This document shows, piece by piece, positions 22,640 to 33,933 of a stretch of 64,000 nt of DNA. How positions within the stretch are numbered: the stretch's first letter is position 1; each line of letters starts with the position of its first letter. Below the pieces are notes generated by a model. The model made no database searches and was not told where the DNA came from. It saw only the letters and a program-made list of their open reading frames with translations. The position numbers and the translations under genes were made by a program. Source of the stretch: Daphnia carinata (Eukaryota; Arthropoda; Branchiopoda; Diplostraca; Daphniidae); assembly GCF_022539665.2 (NCBI RefSeq), contig NC_081340.1, forward strand, positions 558,001 through 622,000, in the 5' to 3' direction.

Positions 22640-25484
22640 ATTTCTAAGTAGCTTGACGTGTTTCTCGGTTTCTCCGCATTGAACCTTGACACCTTCTCTT
22701 GACGTCGCACGCGAGAACGCAACGTATAGCTGCCCGTGGCTGAAAACGGCTTTCGGAAGGTAAATGCCAACTCGTTCGAAGGTCTGTCCCTGCTACTTGT
22801 TGATGGTCATGGCAAAAGCCACAAGCACAGGGAACTGTAACTTCTTGAGTTTGAATGGCAAGTCAGAGTCAGTGGGAGACATAGTCATCCGTGGCAGAAA
22901 AACGTTATGTCCTTTGTGTTTGCCGGCCGCAATTTCTGCTACATTCAGGTTATGGCAGAATGCCTTGATGATGAGCCTCGTGCCGTTGCAAGGTCCCTTT
23001 CGCGAGTCAATGTTTTTTAGAAGAATCACGATAGGTCCTATTTTCAGTTTGAGTTGTTGCGGAGGTAGCCCAGAATGGTGTCAATACTCTTACAGACTTT
23101 CAGCGCACCAGGCATCTCTCCTATAAAGTTTTCGTTGATTCTGAGACAATCTTCGTTCTTGGGGCATAAGATTGCTCTGTTACAAATTTGTTCTTTCACG
23201 CCTTCGTTTAAGAGATTTGATGGTTTTCCCAAATACGTGTTCGATCAAATTTGCTCGGATATTGAGAAAGTCTTTCAGGATTTCGATGAGTTCTGGGTCG
23301 TTAAGTCGCGGTGTTTGTGCCAAAGTTCAGTTTCCGAGCTTAATGAGCCAATCGACAAAATCTTGGCTAGCGGCTTCAGTGCGCATGTTCTGCACTAACC
23401 GAAGCTGTCGGAAAAGATTCCATGTCGCGTTGTTGATGATGGTTGTTTCCGTTACTTTGACTCTATTTCCGTGTGTGACAACGGACAAGCACTGTCTAAA
23501 ATCCCCACCGAGCAAAAGAACTTTGCCACCGTAGGGATCTACCCTATTCTTCGTGATAGTTTGGAATAGATGATTAATCGCGTCGTGAGCGTGGCTGGTT
23601 TTCATTGTAGCTTCGTCAGAAATGATGACACTGGCGTTCCTAATCATTTGCGTATTGTAGCTTCTTTCTTCGATTTTCGATCTTGTCGCCTTTGTTATTG
23701 GAGGGTAAATCTTGAACTGTAGTTGACCCGTTTAGCAGCAAAGTCGACGCGACCCCTGTGGAATCCACTGCAATGACATGTTTTCCTTGGCCTTGTATAA
23801 CGGTTATTAGGGTGTTGTAGAGAAAAGTCTTTGCCGTTCCTCCAGGACCATACAGGAAATACTGTCGCGGATGTAAGTTGTTGGCATCGTTAACGGCAGA
23901 CATGATTTGATCAAAGGCCGCGCGTTGACCGTCGTTGATTTGGCCAGCATCCTTTCGCCAATCAATCTCTTTTCTCTCGAGTATTTGCTTTGTTATTTTC
24001 TATCTGAACATCGGCCAGCATAGGCAAGGCATCAGATGGTAATCAAGGATAGGCAAGGAAAAATCTTCCATCGTCTGGATACGTAGCTTATCCTGAATCC
24101 ATTTCAACGTCAAGTATTTGGCCACGTTGATTTCGACTCCACTTCGTATGAAGTCTTCCATCAGATGGTTCAGGTTAGTTTCTCGAGGCGGCATGGATCG
24201 CGGCTTGCATTTCGTTTCCCGGTGTGGAAAAAGACGCGCTGTTCTCGCGGCAAATAGACGGCTAGGCGATAGGTGGCGTGCGAACGATCGGAAAAGGGAA
24301 TGTTACCGAGTTGCCATGGCAACTAAGATCGGGCTTCGCGCGCCAAACATTTACCCTTCCTTTACTTTAATTAGCGACCTATTGTTTCGCAATGCTTAAT
24401 CCTTTTGTTTTTTGATAGACGCTTTTCGACCGTGCTACCTGTCGTGTCGCCTTCTTTTTCGCTCGCGTTGTCTCGTTTTTGGATTGAGTTTTCTTTCGTT
24501 AATTCACAATACGCTGCACACTTGCTTAGTTTGCAACAGGGAAACTTAAATATTGGCCAACAGGCTTCTGGGTCGCTGACGTACCGCGCATCAAAATGGG
24601 ATGTTATTTCGTCCCACTCCACCCTCGGTTCGTCGCCGTCTAAGAGCTGACATGTTCCAACTTTTTGATCCATTTCAAGCAGTCATACCCTTTGTAGACG
24701 CACTTCAAGATGTACTTGACGGTGACAATGGAAGCGCAGTATTCGAGATTGATGTGGGAATCAAAATTGAGCAACAACCAAGGATTATAGGGAACTACCC
24801 ATCTGTTGTCCACTTTGAAACCTGTCTGACCTCGCTTCAAGTAATGTACAACTCCCGTATCTCTTCGTCTATAAGTGTGACAACCATTGACGATGACGAT
24901 AGTCTCTTGGCTGTGTGGCTTTGGGAAAAATTTTGAGCAATGGTCACTGTCCATGCAAGTAGACGCTTTGTTGCTTAACCCACATGGACCGTGAATTATG
25001 TGGGCCATGACGATTTTGTACAATTTCAGGTGCGTTGTTTTGTCCGGAATTTCTGCGCATATGGTTGCATTCAAATCTTCTGCTGTAGCGAGTGCGTCAC
25101 GGTCATCGATCCAATGAGCATGTGACAGTGGGGCAATCCGCGCTTTTGAAATTCAACAACGTGTATCCTTGCAGTCGCAAATGCCAGCACCTTGCGCTTT
25201 TCAATGTCGTTGACCCGTGGATTCTCACATACAATATTCATTTTCCCGCATTCATGCAATGGAACGCGCTTTTCAGAAACAAAGGATTTGCAAGCCACAC
25301 GATGAGTTCTTGGTACTCCCGCGCGGTTGCGGACAGCTAACAATTTGATTTGAAAGCCAAACATTGTTTTCTGTAAAGATGTAACATGGAAGTGCTCTCT
25401 TATCTTGGGAGCGCAGTTGATTTTTTTTTCTATAAAAAACATCCCATTTACAATTTCTTTGTTCAATAGTAAGATGTTAGCCAC
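22640..25484 (-). pseudogene. Helitron Rep/helicase (RepHel), degenerate
   Basis: Read high to low. VVEFQKRGLPHCHMLI at about 25160-25115 is the HUH nuclease motif that nicks DNA in rolling-circle transposition. The 25074-24640 block continues the Helitron helicase-like N-terminal domain (HIIHGPCG, CSKFFPK). The PIF1 helicase follows: Walker A GPGGTAKT at about 23850-23826 (the usual GTGKT glycine is Ala), Walker B ISDEATM at about 23620, GGDFRQCLSVV at about 23515. The C-terminal motif near 22800-22690 has a TAG in place of the Ser codon of the N-K-S-Q-G-Q-T box, followed by YLPKAVFSHGQLYVAFSRA. Frameshifts separate all blocks. It would unwind and transfer single-stranded element DNA; this copy cannot. 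Confidence 0.88.
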
Positions 25485-26204
25485 ATTTCGCTAAATGTCA
25501 CGTCATTTCAACTAGTACATATTATACCTATATATTATACCCGGTTGTAGTTATTTGTTGTCGAGGTCGTCTAGTGGAGCTAATGGGAAGATCACTGGAA
25601 AATACTGTTACAGAATGAAATACTGTTACAAAATGTATTCAAGGTTACTCTAATTGTTGATCCGTTTTCATACGTTATAATCTATGTTTACTGATTCCTT
25701 GTGTGATTCACAACAGTTGGCTTGCTTAGATACGCCATCTTCCGGGTGTTAATTTAGTCACACGTTTTTTCGATTGTTGTGAAATGGAAGCAAGGGATGG
25801 TCTTTAGTTGAGCAACTCTACTCATTGTATTAGAAAGTTAACCATTGCAAACGTTGACTCTTACCGCGTTTTATTTCCATGTCGATCAAACACAACAGTT
25901 TCTTCAATACAAAGAATGGAGTCAGATGATGATAACGTAGATCAAATTTTGCCGCAAATGCCTCTTGATTAAGAAGAAGTAGTTGTAGTTTCTGTTTTTG
26001 AATCGATCATGGAGGAGGAAGAAAACGAGGAAAAGCAAGTTTCGATCGCCGCACTAAGGAACGGGTTGCAAAATGTAGAGGAAGAAGTGGGCAAAGACAG
26101 TGAGCGTGATTTTGAAAGTAAGATGGAGCAGAGAATCGCAGAGAAAGAAATAGTTCAAGCCAGTAATGATGGAGATTTTACTTTTTTCTCGGTTAATCGA
26201 ACCT

Positions 26205-26530
26205 TTTTCCAGGTAGCAAAAAAGCACTTGATGTCCACTCCACCAATGGCAAAAGGGATACCGAATGGAAAGGAAAATGTTAAGCCTTGCCAAAGTCAGT
26301 TTAAACATTTTTTCAGGTATTCGAACCTTTTTCAAGTAATCGAAGCTTTTTCCAGGTAGAAAAAAAGCACGTAATGTCACTACGACTAATGACAAAACGG
26401 ATGGCAAAATGAAAGGAAAAAGTTCAGCCTTGCCAAAGGCAGTTTAAACCTTTTTCCGGGTAATCGAACCATTATGCAGGTAGAAAAAAGGAACGCGAAT
26501 GCCCGAAAACCAATGACGGAGTTCGCACGC
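26205..26530 (-). repeat. Helitron subterminal repeats (about 3 imperfect copies)
   Basis: A segment including GGTAGAAAAAAG, an ATG-CC-AC-AATGAC word and a TTTTT-C-GGTA word recurs imperfectly at about 26212, 26354 and 26478, just inside the Helitron 5' end. The outermost copy carries the sequence typical of Helitron 5' subterminal regions. Confidence 0.6.
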
Positions 26531-26616
26531 CGTTATTTTTTTCGGAGAAACCAACAGACAGATACACAAACAAACTCCTCCCACAAATAGATCTTTGGCT
26601 TTTATAAATATATAGA

Positions 26617-26705
26617 TAGTAGTGTGATACAATGAGTTTTCTGAATTAGATCTACAGAGGATCTAATATAGGTGTATTTAATGTGAGTAAAGTGTGATGC
26701 AATAA
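26617..26705. repeat. 70-bp satellite, right part
   Basis: Begins TAGTAGTGTGATAC at the Helitron 5' junction and continues one monomer later with AGTGTGATGC at 26691, keeping the 70-bp period. It joins the diverged 5S spacer at about 26706. Confidence 0.85.
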
Positions 26706-26901
26706 GAGTGTGAGGCAACTTTTAGTTAGGAAATACGCAATTTTTCTTGTGTACATGTTTTAAAAAACCATCAGTTGGCGCCAGATGAAATTTCAAAATT
26801 TGCCATCAGGTGGCGTTTAAGGAAACACTAAAAGTCACCGAGAGATGGTCATTACTAATCTTTGATTCACCCAACAACGACTTGATGGCTATAAAAAGTT
26901 A

Positions 26902-27022
26902 GATGCCAACAGCATCCCGTATTCCCAAGCGGTCGCCCATCTAGGTACTAACGGAACCCAACGTAGCTTAACTTCCTGGAACTGACGAGACAAGGTTTTT
27001 CCTACGTGGTATGGCCGTTGAC
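26902..27022 (-). rRNA. 5S rRNA gene, diverged copy
   Basis: Full length (121 bp by the same limits used for the array), with substitutions in at least four places relative to the array consensus (GGTCGCCC, ACCCAACG, CTGGAACTG and TTTTTCC on the plus strand). The internal box C region and the terminal helix remain. It may be a relic. Confidence 0.85.
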
Positions 27023-27147
27023 AATTTAGTGCCAGAATTCAATGAATACACTCCAGTAACGCCCATTAGAACCAGCACAAGTACAATTGATTTACTTAGT
27101 TAAGGAAATTGGACCTCACCATCGCGTTCTTTCAACTACAAAAATAC

Positions 27148-27407
27148 TGTCGCGCTGTCGACCAAAACTAACACTTGAGCTAGAGAAGCTAAGAGTGTAT
27201 TCAGCTACTGTACGCTGCAATAGTACCAAGAACACTGACTAAAGTTAAATCGGCTAGTTCCCCACGATGCCATCGATAGCCCGACTCCAGCCGGATGGGA
27301 TCAGGTCACCATCCGTTCACACCGATCTCGTGTGACGGTGATCCATCCCGGCGGACGTGGCGTGATCGACAGTAATTGAGGAGACGTCCGGTCCAAGGGT
27401 CGCGACA
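27148..27407. mobile_element. Solo LTR (260 bp) in the 5S spacer
   Basis: Runs TGTCGCGCTG ... GGTCGCGACA with inverted ends TGTCGCG/CGCGACA, flanked by ATAC at 27144-27147 and 27408-27411. The array spacer is uninterrupted at this point. A TG...CA structure with a 4-bp duplication and a TGTCGCGAC start on the minus strand fits a Gypsy-type LTR. Its family is not otherwise present in the window. Confidence 0.85.
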
Positions 27408-27555
27408 ATACCAACAAATAAAATTTACTTTCTCTAAGGAGGCAACTTTTAGTTAGGAAATACGCTATATTTCTTGTGTACATGTTTTAAAAAACCATCA
27501 GTTGGCGCTAGATGAAATTTCAAAATTCGCCACCAGGTGGCGTTTAAGGAAACAC

Positions 27556-29370
27556 TTGAGCAACTCCAAGAAAGTAACGAAACACTCAAAAACTCCCTTG
27601 AAAAAGCTGCCAATCGAATCAGCGAATTAGAAACAAGCCTTGAAACTGCCACAGCAACAGAAATCCAACTGCAAAACCTTTTACGAAAACGTGAAGAAAA
27701 CAACATAATTGTTGAGAGAGAAGGGCAAGAAATAATTAGCAAACTTGAATGTGAAAGAAACCAACCGGTTAAGAGATTAGAAACCGCCGAACAACAGATA
27801 AAACTAGCCGTAGAAACAAACAAACAACTTCTGACAGAAACAAAAGAAACAAAAGAGATCCTTTAAAAAACCTTAGCAGAAAAAGCTGGTTTAAGAAGAA
27901 GCCTGATAGATAGTACTACAACGAATAAAAACCTTGAAACAGAATTACAAAAAATCTACGTACAGGCAGTAGACCACGAAGAAAAAATTAAGTACCTGGA
28001 AAACAGAATAAAAGAATATAGAGAGCAACAAGTAACATTCGCCGAAACCGAAGAATTAGACTCCTCCAACGGGCCTGGAGAGATAACGAAACTAGTGAGT
28101 GAGATAAACGAGCTAACCTCACTAACAGAAGGAGAAAAATCCCTTCATTACGAGATAGAATCAGAACAAATCGCCGAACTACAGCAACTCAACGACGACC
28201 TAAAATACCAAATCGAGATCCAAAACAATAACCTCCTTAAACTAGAACAAAAGTATCAGACTCTCAAACAAAAAATCAAAATGGGACTTACACACAAAGA
28301 AACTCCGAGAGCTGACCGCGACACAACGGATGCTGATGACACCTGTATGGCTACAACCCAACCTATCGTGAAAGCGCTAGGAGAATTATTTTCGAGAGAA
28401 GATAAGAAGTCAATTCCAGTCTTCAAAGGAAAAAGTACTGACAAACTAATAACAGAATGGCTGAAGGACGCAGAACATGTAGAACGCAACAACGACTGGG
28501 ATGACAACCAAAAATTACGATTCTTCTCCGACAAACTAAAAGGTGATGCCCTAGAATGGCATGGAAACTACGTAGAAGAACAGGGTGACGAGCTAGACTA
28601 CGATGAGTGGAAAAAGGCCATCATTGCAAGGTTCCAGGACGCTTACGACTTTGCAGCACTAAGGAAAAAGTTGTCCACATTAAAACAGAAACCTGAAGAA
28701 AAATGTAAAGCCTTTATCTCACGAATCAACAGCCTCTACGAATCCATTGAAGGCAAAGAAGAAAAATCGGATCACAACCAAACCATCGTAGAAGGTCGAC
28801 TCATAAACACAGTCAAGAGAATGAGAGACTATACCAAAACAAAAATCCTGATGCAAGGCATTTTACCAAAGTTGAGAGCTGAACTTTACTTTAGAATGCC
28901 CGAAGATCATGAAGATTTCGACCAATTATGTGTTAAGAAAGACCGAATAGCAGAAGTTCCAGTAGGGACAGAAACTACAATCGTAGCAGAGAAAACAGCC
29001 CATATCGCACCAACTATAATTCACCACGAAGGGAAGGTAGTTCCACGGGGTATAGACAATCCAATTTCCCAACGTACCAACAAACACCACAGAGACCACC
29101 ATACAGCAGTAGACCAGTACACTACAATCAACCGAACTTTCAACAGCCCAACAATCCACAGGTTTATCATCAAAACCAATCCTATACTCATCAATACCCA
29201 CAGCCACGACAAACACAACCAAACTACACCGATACCCTTGGAAAAAGAATCATTATCTGCTACAAGTGCAATAAAAAAGGACACATTGCACGAGAATGTT
29301 GGACAGATATGGCATGTATCAACAATCCGAACCGCCGTCCAATGCAGTAAACACAATATCCCTACCAAAC
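27556..29370 (+). pseudogene. gag of copy B
   Basis: 27556-28290 encodes a long coiled coil rich in Glu, Gln, Leu and Lys (for example ELQQLNDDLKYQIEIQNN), broken by a TAA at about 27866. A retrotransposon gag (capsid-like) domain follows at 28420-28930 (EWLKDAEHVERN, DALEWHGNYVEE, FRMPEDHEDF). Relative to copy A there is a deletion near 28932 that removes about 290 bp and changes frame. The CCHC knuckle CYKCNKKGHIAREC is intact at 29260-29301 but lies in a different frame from the capsid and protease, which share the frame 28095-29639. Gag would form the particle core and bind RNA. Confidence 0.82.
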
Positions 29371-32300
29371 AACTCCCAGCACTTAATTTAGAATTCGCGA
29401 TACCCAAACTAATACGTATACCCATTAGAATTTTTGGAAAAGACATTAACGCTTTAGTAGATACAGGAGCAGCAGCCAGTTTAGTTTCAGACAGCATATT
29501 TTTCAACCTAAAGAAGAGGGAAGAACAAATTAAAAACAATCCCTCACCAATATTCACAACGGTGTCAGGAGAAACACTGAAATCATCATTAACGACAATC
29601 ACGTTATTAATCATCATTTCTTTATCATGGAAAACTTAAGTGAAACTTGTATCTTGGGTTTAGACTTTTTATCGAGCAACAATGTACAAATTAATACCAG
29701 AAACAGGCATATCAATTACGTCCATTTTGGAATAGAACATAGCTTTGGAAACAACATACACCAAATATACAGCATAACATTTGGCAAAGCAGGCATTCAC
29801 ATCCCTCTCCTCCCAGACCGTTCAACAGAAAATAACGACAACAATGACCTTACAGAAGCAGATTACCGCAGCCTAGAATCCTTCTCCCAATCAGACAATA
29901 ACAAGAAATCCAAACGAATTAGACAAACCCAAGAAAGTGAAGTGACTAACATCTCTGACGAGATACACATTAAAATCGAAATTCTATTGAAAAAACACGA
30001 AGCTCTATTTTCACAAAAGGAAACAGATTTGGGTTTAACAACTGATGTAAAGCATTCCATTAACACAGGATATAACGCCCCAATTACTCAACGATTGCGC
30101 AGAACTCCAGAAGCATTAAAACTTATCGTAAAAACAAAAATTGAAGTAATGTTGAGTAACAAAATTATTAGAGAAAGTCACAGCCCATTTGCGGCAGACA
30201 TTGTAATGGTAACCAAAAAAGATGGAGAAATGCGGATGTGTATTGATTATAGGACACTAAACAAATATCCATTACCAAGAATTGATGACACCATTAACGC
30301 ATTAAGCGGATCAGTTTACTTCTCGACATTGGACTTACTAAGCGGCTACTGGCAAAGCGAGATAGAAGAAGGCGACAAACACAAAACCGCTTTCATCTGT
30401 GAATTTGGACAATACGAATTTAATAGAATGCCGTTTGGATTAACAAATGCGCCAAGCACTTTTCAACGGGCAATGAATTACATCTTGAAATCAGTATTGT
30501 TCAAATTTGGCGCCTTTGACTGTATCAAGAACTGCCTCATAACTAGACCTATCCTAGGGTATCCAGATTTCACGCGCGAATTTATCATCTACGCGGATGC
30601 TTCAGGATACGGAATAGGAGCAGTCTTAGCTCAGATACAGACTCTACCTCAATCAGCGGATTCAGCGGAGTCCTACGTACAGGAACCCCGTGAATCAGTC
30701 GGCGAGGATGTCATCATAGCGTATAGCTCTAAACATCTGAACGACCGTGAGGCCAAGTGGTCAACCACAGAGAAAGAGACTTACGCAATCATACACGCAA
30801 TCGATGTATTCAGGACATATCTATACGGACGCAGATTTACCGTATTTACCGACCATAGACCTTTAGAATGGTTAATGAGCAAGACAGAACCCGCAGGAAG
30901 ATTAGCTAGATGGGCACTCAAAGTACAAGAATTCGACATCGTCATTGGATACCGGCCTGGGAAGTCGCACCAAAATGCTGACACACTAAGCCGTATTCCC
31001 ATAGTAGAATTAGCACGAGTAGAAACAAGGGAAAGACAAATGGGAATCACCATGAGAGAGCTTGAAAGTCCTAGAAAAGAACGCGAAAGTTTAAAGGAAT
31101 AGTTAAAAATCAAAATATTAGAGAAACAAAAACACCTTGAGAGAGAAAATGAAAATATTCAAAAAGAAAGCGAAGTTTCGAAAGAGAGGATCTTAAAAAG
31201 GAAGAAAGTTTCGAGAAAGCAATTGGAAGTGAAAGTAAAAGGTCTTGGAAGGAAGACAGATGGATAGAACTACAGCAAGCTGATAAATATTGCCAAAAAT
31301 TAATAAAGAAAATACAAGAAAATAGCCAGAACAGTAAAAATAGCAGATTCAAGGGCAAATTCATAATCAACGAAAAAGGTCTATTAACAGATAAGCAAGG
31401 AAAGTTAGTAGTCCCTATACAGTTAATCACAGGGATTTTACGAGCAAACCATGATCACATGTTAGCAGGACATTTAGGAATCGAAAAAACAATAGCCAGA
31501 CTTCGAGAGCAATACTTCTTCCCACACATGCGACAAAACGTAACAGAACACATCAAAAATTGCCTAAAATGCGCAAAACGCAAGGCTGTAGGAGGAAGTA
31601 AAGCACCATTGCAACCTATACCCCCAGCCGAAAGGGTGTGGGAAAGACTTACGATGGATATTGTGGGTCCAGTTCGAGAAAGCGTAAAGGGACATAGGCA
31701 TATTTTAGTCCTATCAGATTATGCCAGTTGTTTTGTTTTTTTTCGATGAAAGATCAGACTGCCCAAACAATGCTAGAATCTTGGTTAATGATATTTTTAC
31801 CAAATATGGATCCCCCGAGGTAGTCCTAACTGATCAAGGGACTAACTTCCTGTCGAGCTTAATCCAAGAAATTTTTTCAAGAAGTTTTTCAAAATCAAAC
31901 AAATTAGAACAACAGCATACCATCCCCAGACAGACGGATTAGTAGAACGATTCAACAGAACCCTATGTGACATGTTAGCTTGCTACGTGACGGATGATCC
32001 TGGAAATTGGGACAAATATCTTCCGTTCGTCACATTTGCTTACAACACAGCGAAGCAATCAACACTACAACAAAGCCCATTCTTCCTGTTCTTTGGAAGA
32101 CAACCAGTGCTCCCAAACGACATCAAAATAGATAGACGAAATCTACGAAGACACCAGTGTAATGTACTCACATCAATGGAAGAATGCCAAGCAACTAGCG
32201 AAGGAACGCCTATTTCGGGCACAGACAAAACAAAAAAGATATTACGACCAAGGAACAAAAGCAATCCAATACAACATCGGTGACTTTATGCTACTAAAAG

Positions 32301-32400
32301 CCCCACCAATAGCCGGAAAATTCATCAACAGATGGAACGGAACATTCAAAATCATCAGAAATTTCTCAGATCTCACTTACGAGATTCAAAACGCCAACAA

Positions 32401-33933
32401 TCTATACTCTATAAAAAAACAAGGAAATTGGAGGTGGAGCCTGTGTCTGTGACTTTGTGCTTTTGTTTTGATTGGCTGGCGTCAAAACCGCCGCCGGCTG
32501 CTGTGATTGGCTGGCGCCAAAACCGTCGTCTGCTACAGTGAATTGGTGGGATGGGGTTTTGGAAAACTAAACTGCAGGTGGAATTGCGGATTTGGGCAAT
32601 TTTTCAGTCTATGGGCTTTGCGTTAACGGGTGGGCAACGGCACATAAAGCTGACGGGCAGGGCGTATTATTCTTATTTTATTTTAATTAATTTTAAATTT
32701 ATTTTATGTTATTAGTTTTATTTATTATTTTTATTGGCCACTACAAGGCGTTTTGGCGGGCAGAGAGTGGTACGACGGGCAACAACGGCGAGTTTCTTGG
32801 CGATCAAAGTGGGTTGACGGGCAGAGGCAAAAAGTGAGTGGACAGGCAACTAAACGGGCCTTTTGATGGACAGAAACTGTACAATAGGTCGGGAAAATGC
32901 AATTTTTTAGTCTGCGGGCTTGGCTTAAAACTGGTGGGCGCTACAATAGGTAAGCCGACGGGCAGAAATTGTACGGTGGAAGACGGGCAACTACAGCGGC
33001 TTTTTGGTGGGCAAGGGGGTTGACGGGCAGAGAATATTCGAGAAAAGACGGGCAGAGGGAAAATGTGGGTGGACGGCAACTACAGCGGACGTTTTTTGGG
33101 CTGAGACTGCGAGGGAAAGACGGGCAAAAGCAAATGAAAATGTCAATGCGCCACTATAGCATTCGTTTTGGCGGGTAGCGAGTGGGGTGACGGGCAGAGA
33201 TGGGATCGAGGGGCAGCGAGTGGGTCGACGGGCAGCGAGGGGGTCGACGAGCAGCGAAGGGGTCGACGGGCAGTTAGGGGTTCGACGGGCAGCGAGTGGG
33301 TCGACGGGCAGTTAGGGGGCCGACGAGCAGTAAGAGGGTCAACGGGCAGCGAGTGGGTCGACGGGCACTCAGGGGACCGACAGACAGTGAGAGGGTCGAC
33401 GGGTAGTAAGAGGGTCGACGGGCAGTTAGAAGGTCGACCGGCAATAACAGCGGGCTTCTTAGCGGGCAGAAGCAAAAAATGAGTGAACGGACAACTATAG
33501 CGGGGGTTTTGACGGGCCGAGACTGTGACGAAAGGGTGGGCAAATGCAAAAAAGGTAGATGTCCCCCAGCAGGCATTTTTGTGGGCACAATGTGAGTTGA
33601 CGGGCAGAGTGTGGGTTAACGGGCAGAGAGGGGGTCGACGGGCAAAGAGTGGTTTGACGGGCAAAGAGTGGTTTGACGGGCAAAGAGTGGTTTGACGGGC
33701 AGAGAGGGGGTCGACGGATAACTTCAGCTGGGTTCGTGGCCGGCAGAAAAGTCAGGTGATGGACGGGCAGAAACAGGAGTGGGTCGGCGGGCAAGAAAGG
33801 GAAACTCCTAATTTGTAATAGGAATTAGTGGTAGACGGGAAAAACAATAAATGTGGATCGATTGTCTTAAAAATAGCGTTAATTACGCTAGCGCCACCTA
33901 TACCCCGGCCCTGGACGGGCCCAAAGTTACTAG
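32401..33933 (+). mobile_element. Non-autonomous Helitron H1 (1533 bp)
   Basis: Starts TCTATACTCTATAAAA directly after A (32400). It ends with the hairpin GGCCCTGGACGGGCC, about 10 nt of AT-rich sequence, then CTAG at 33930-33933, immediately followed by the TC of H2. It contains a minisatellite built on GACGGGCAG and no protein gene. Confidence 0.9.
33170..33450. repeat. 19-bp minisatellite inside H1
   Basis: About a dozen units of roughly 19 bp with core GACGGGCAG followed by a G-rich part ending GGGTC. A related run is at 33585-33720. The same core words recur in H2 (34400-34800), so the repeat predates the split of H1 and H2. Confidence 0.85.

Larger units (their letters stand above)
21988..26616 (-). 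mobile_element. Helitron with both termini (4629 bp, minus strand)
   Basis: The 5' end on the minus strand is TC at 26616-26615, within TCTATATATTTATAAAAG, preceded by A (26617). The 3' end is CTAG at 21991-21988, followed by T (21987), with a GC-rich hairpin about 10 nt upstream. Insertion between A and T without target duplication is the Helitron rule. Inside, on the same strand, are a HUH Rep domain and a PIF1-type helicase. Both flanks are the 70-bp satellite. The coding region is degenerate, so the copy is inactive. Confidence 0.92.
26706..27555 (-). repeat. Diverged 5S rDNA unit
   Basis: Spacer sequence related to the main array (AACTTTTAGTTAGG ... CAGGTGGCG ... ) appears at 26706-26901, then a 5S gene, then upstream spacer to 27437, then a second start of the same spacer to 27555. 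It is less like the array units than they are to each other, and it ends abruptly in copy B gag at 27556. Confidence 0.85.

Noticed and set aside
26009-26359. 116-aa acidic ORF (plus) inside the Helitron
   Set aside because: It runs into the subterminal repeats and lies antisense to RepHel; probably chance, although a captured fragment cannot be excluded.
33143-33664. 173-aa Pro/Ser/Arg-rich repetitive ORF (minus strand) in H1
   Set aside because: It is a translation of the 19-bp GACGGGCAG minisatellite. Other strands and frames are equally open and nothing else suggests coding.
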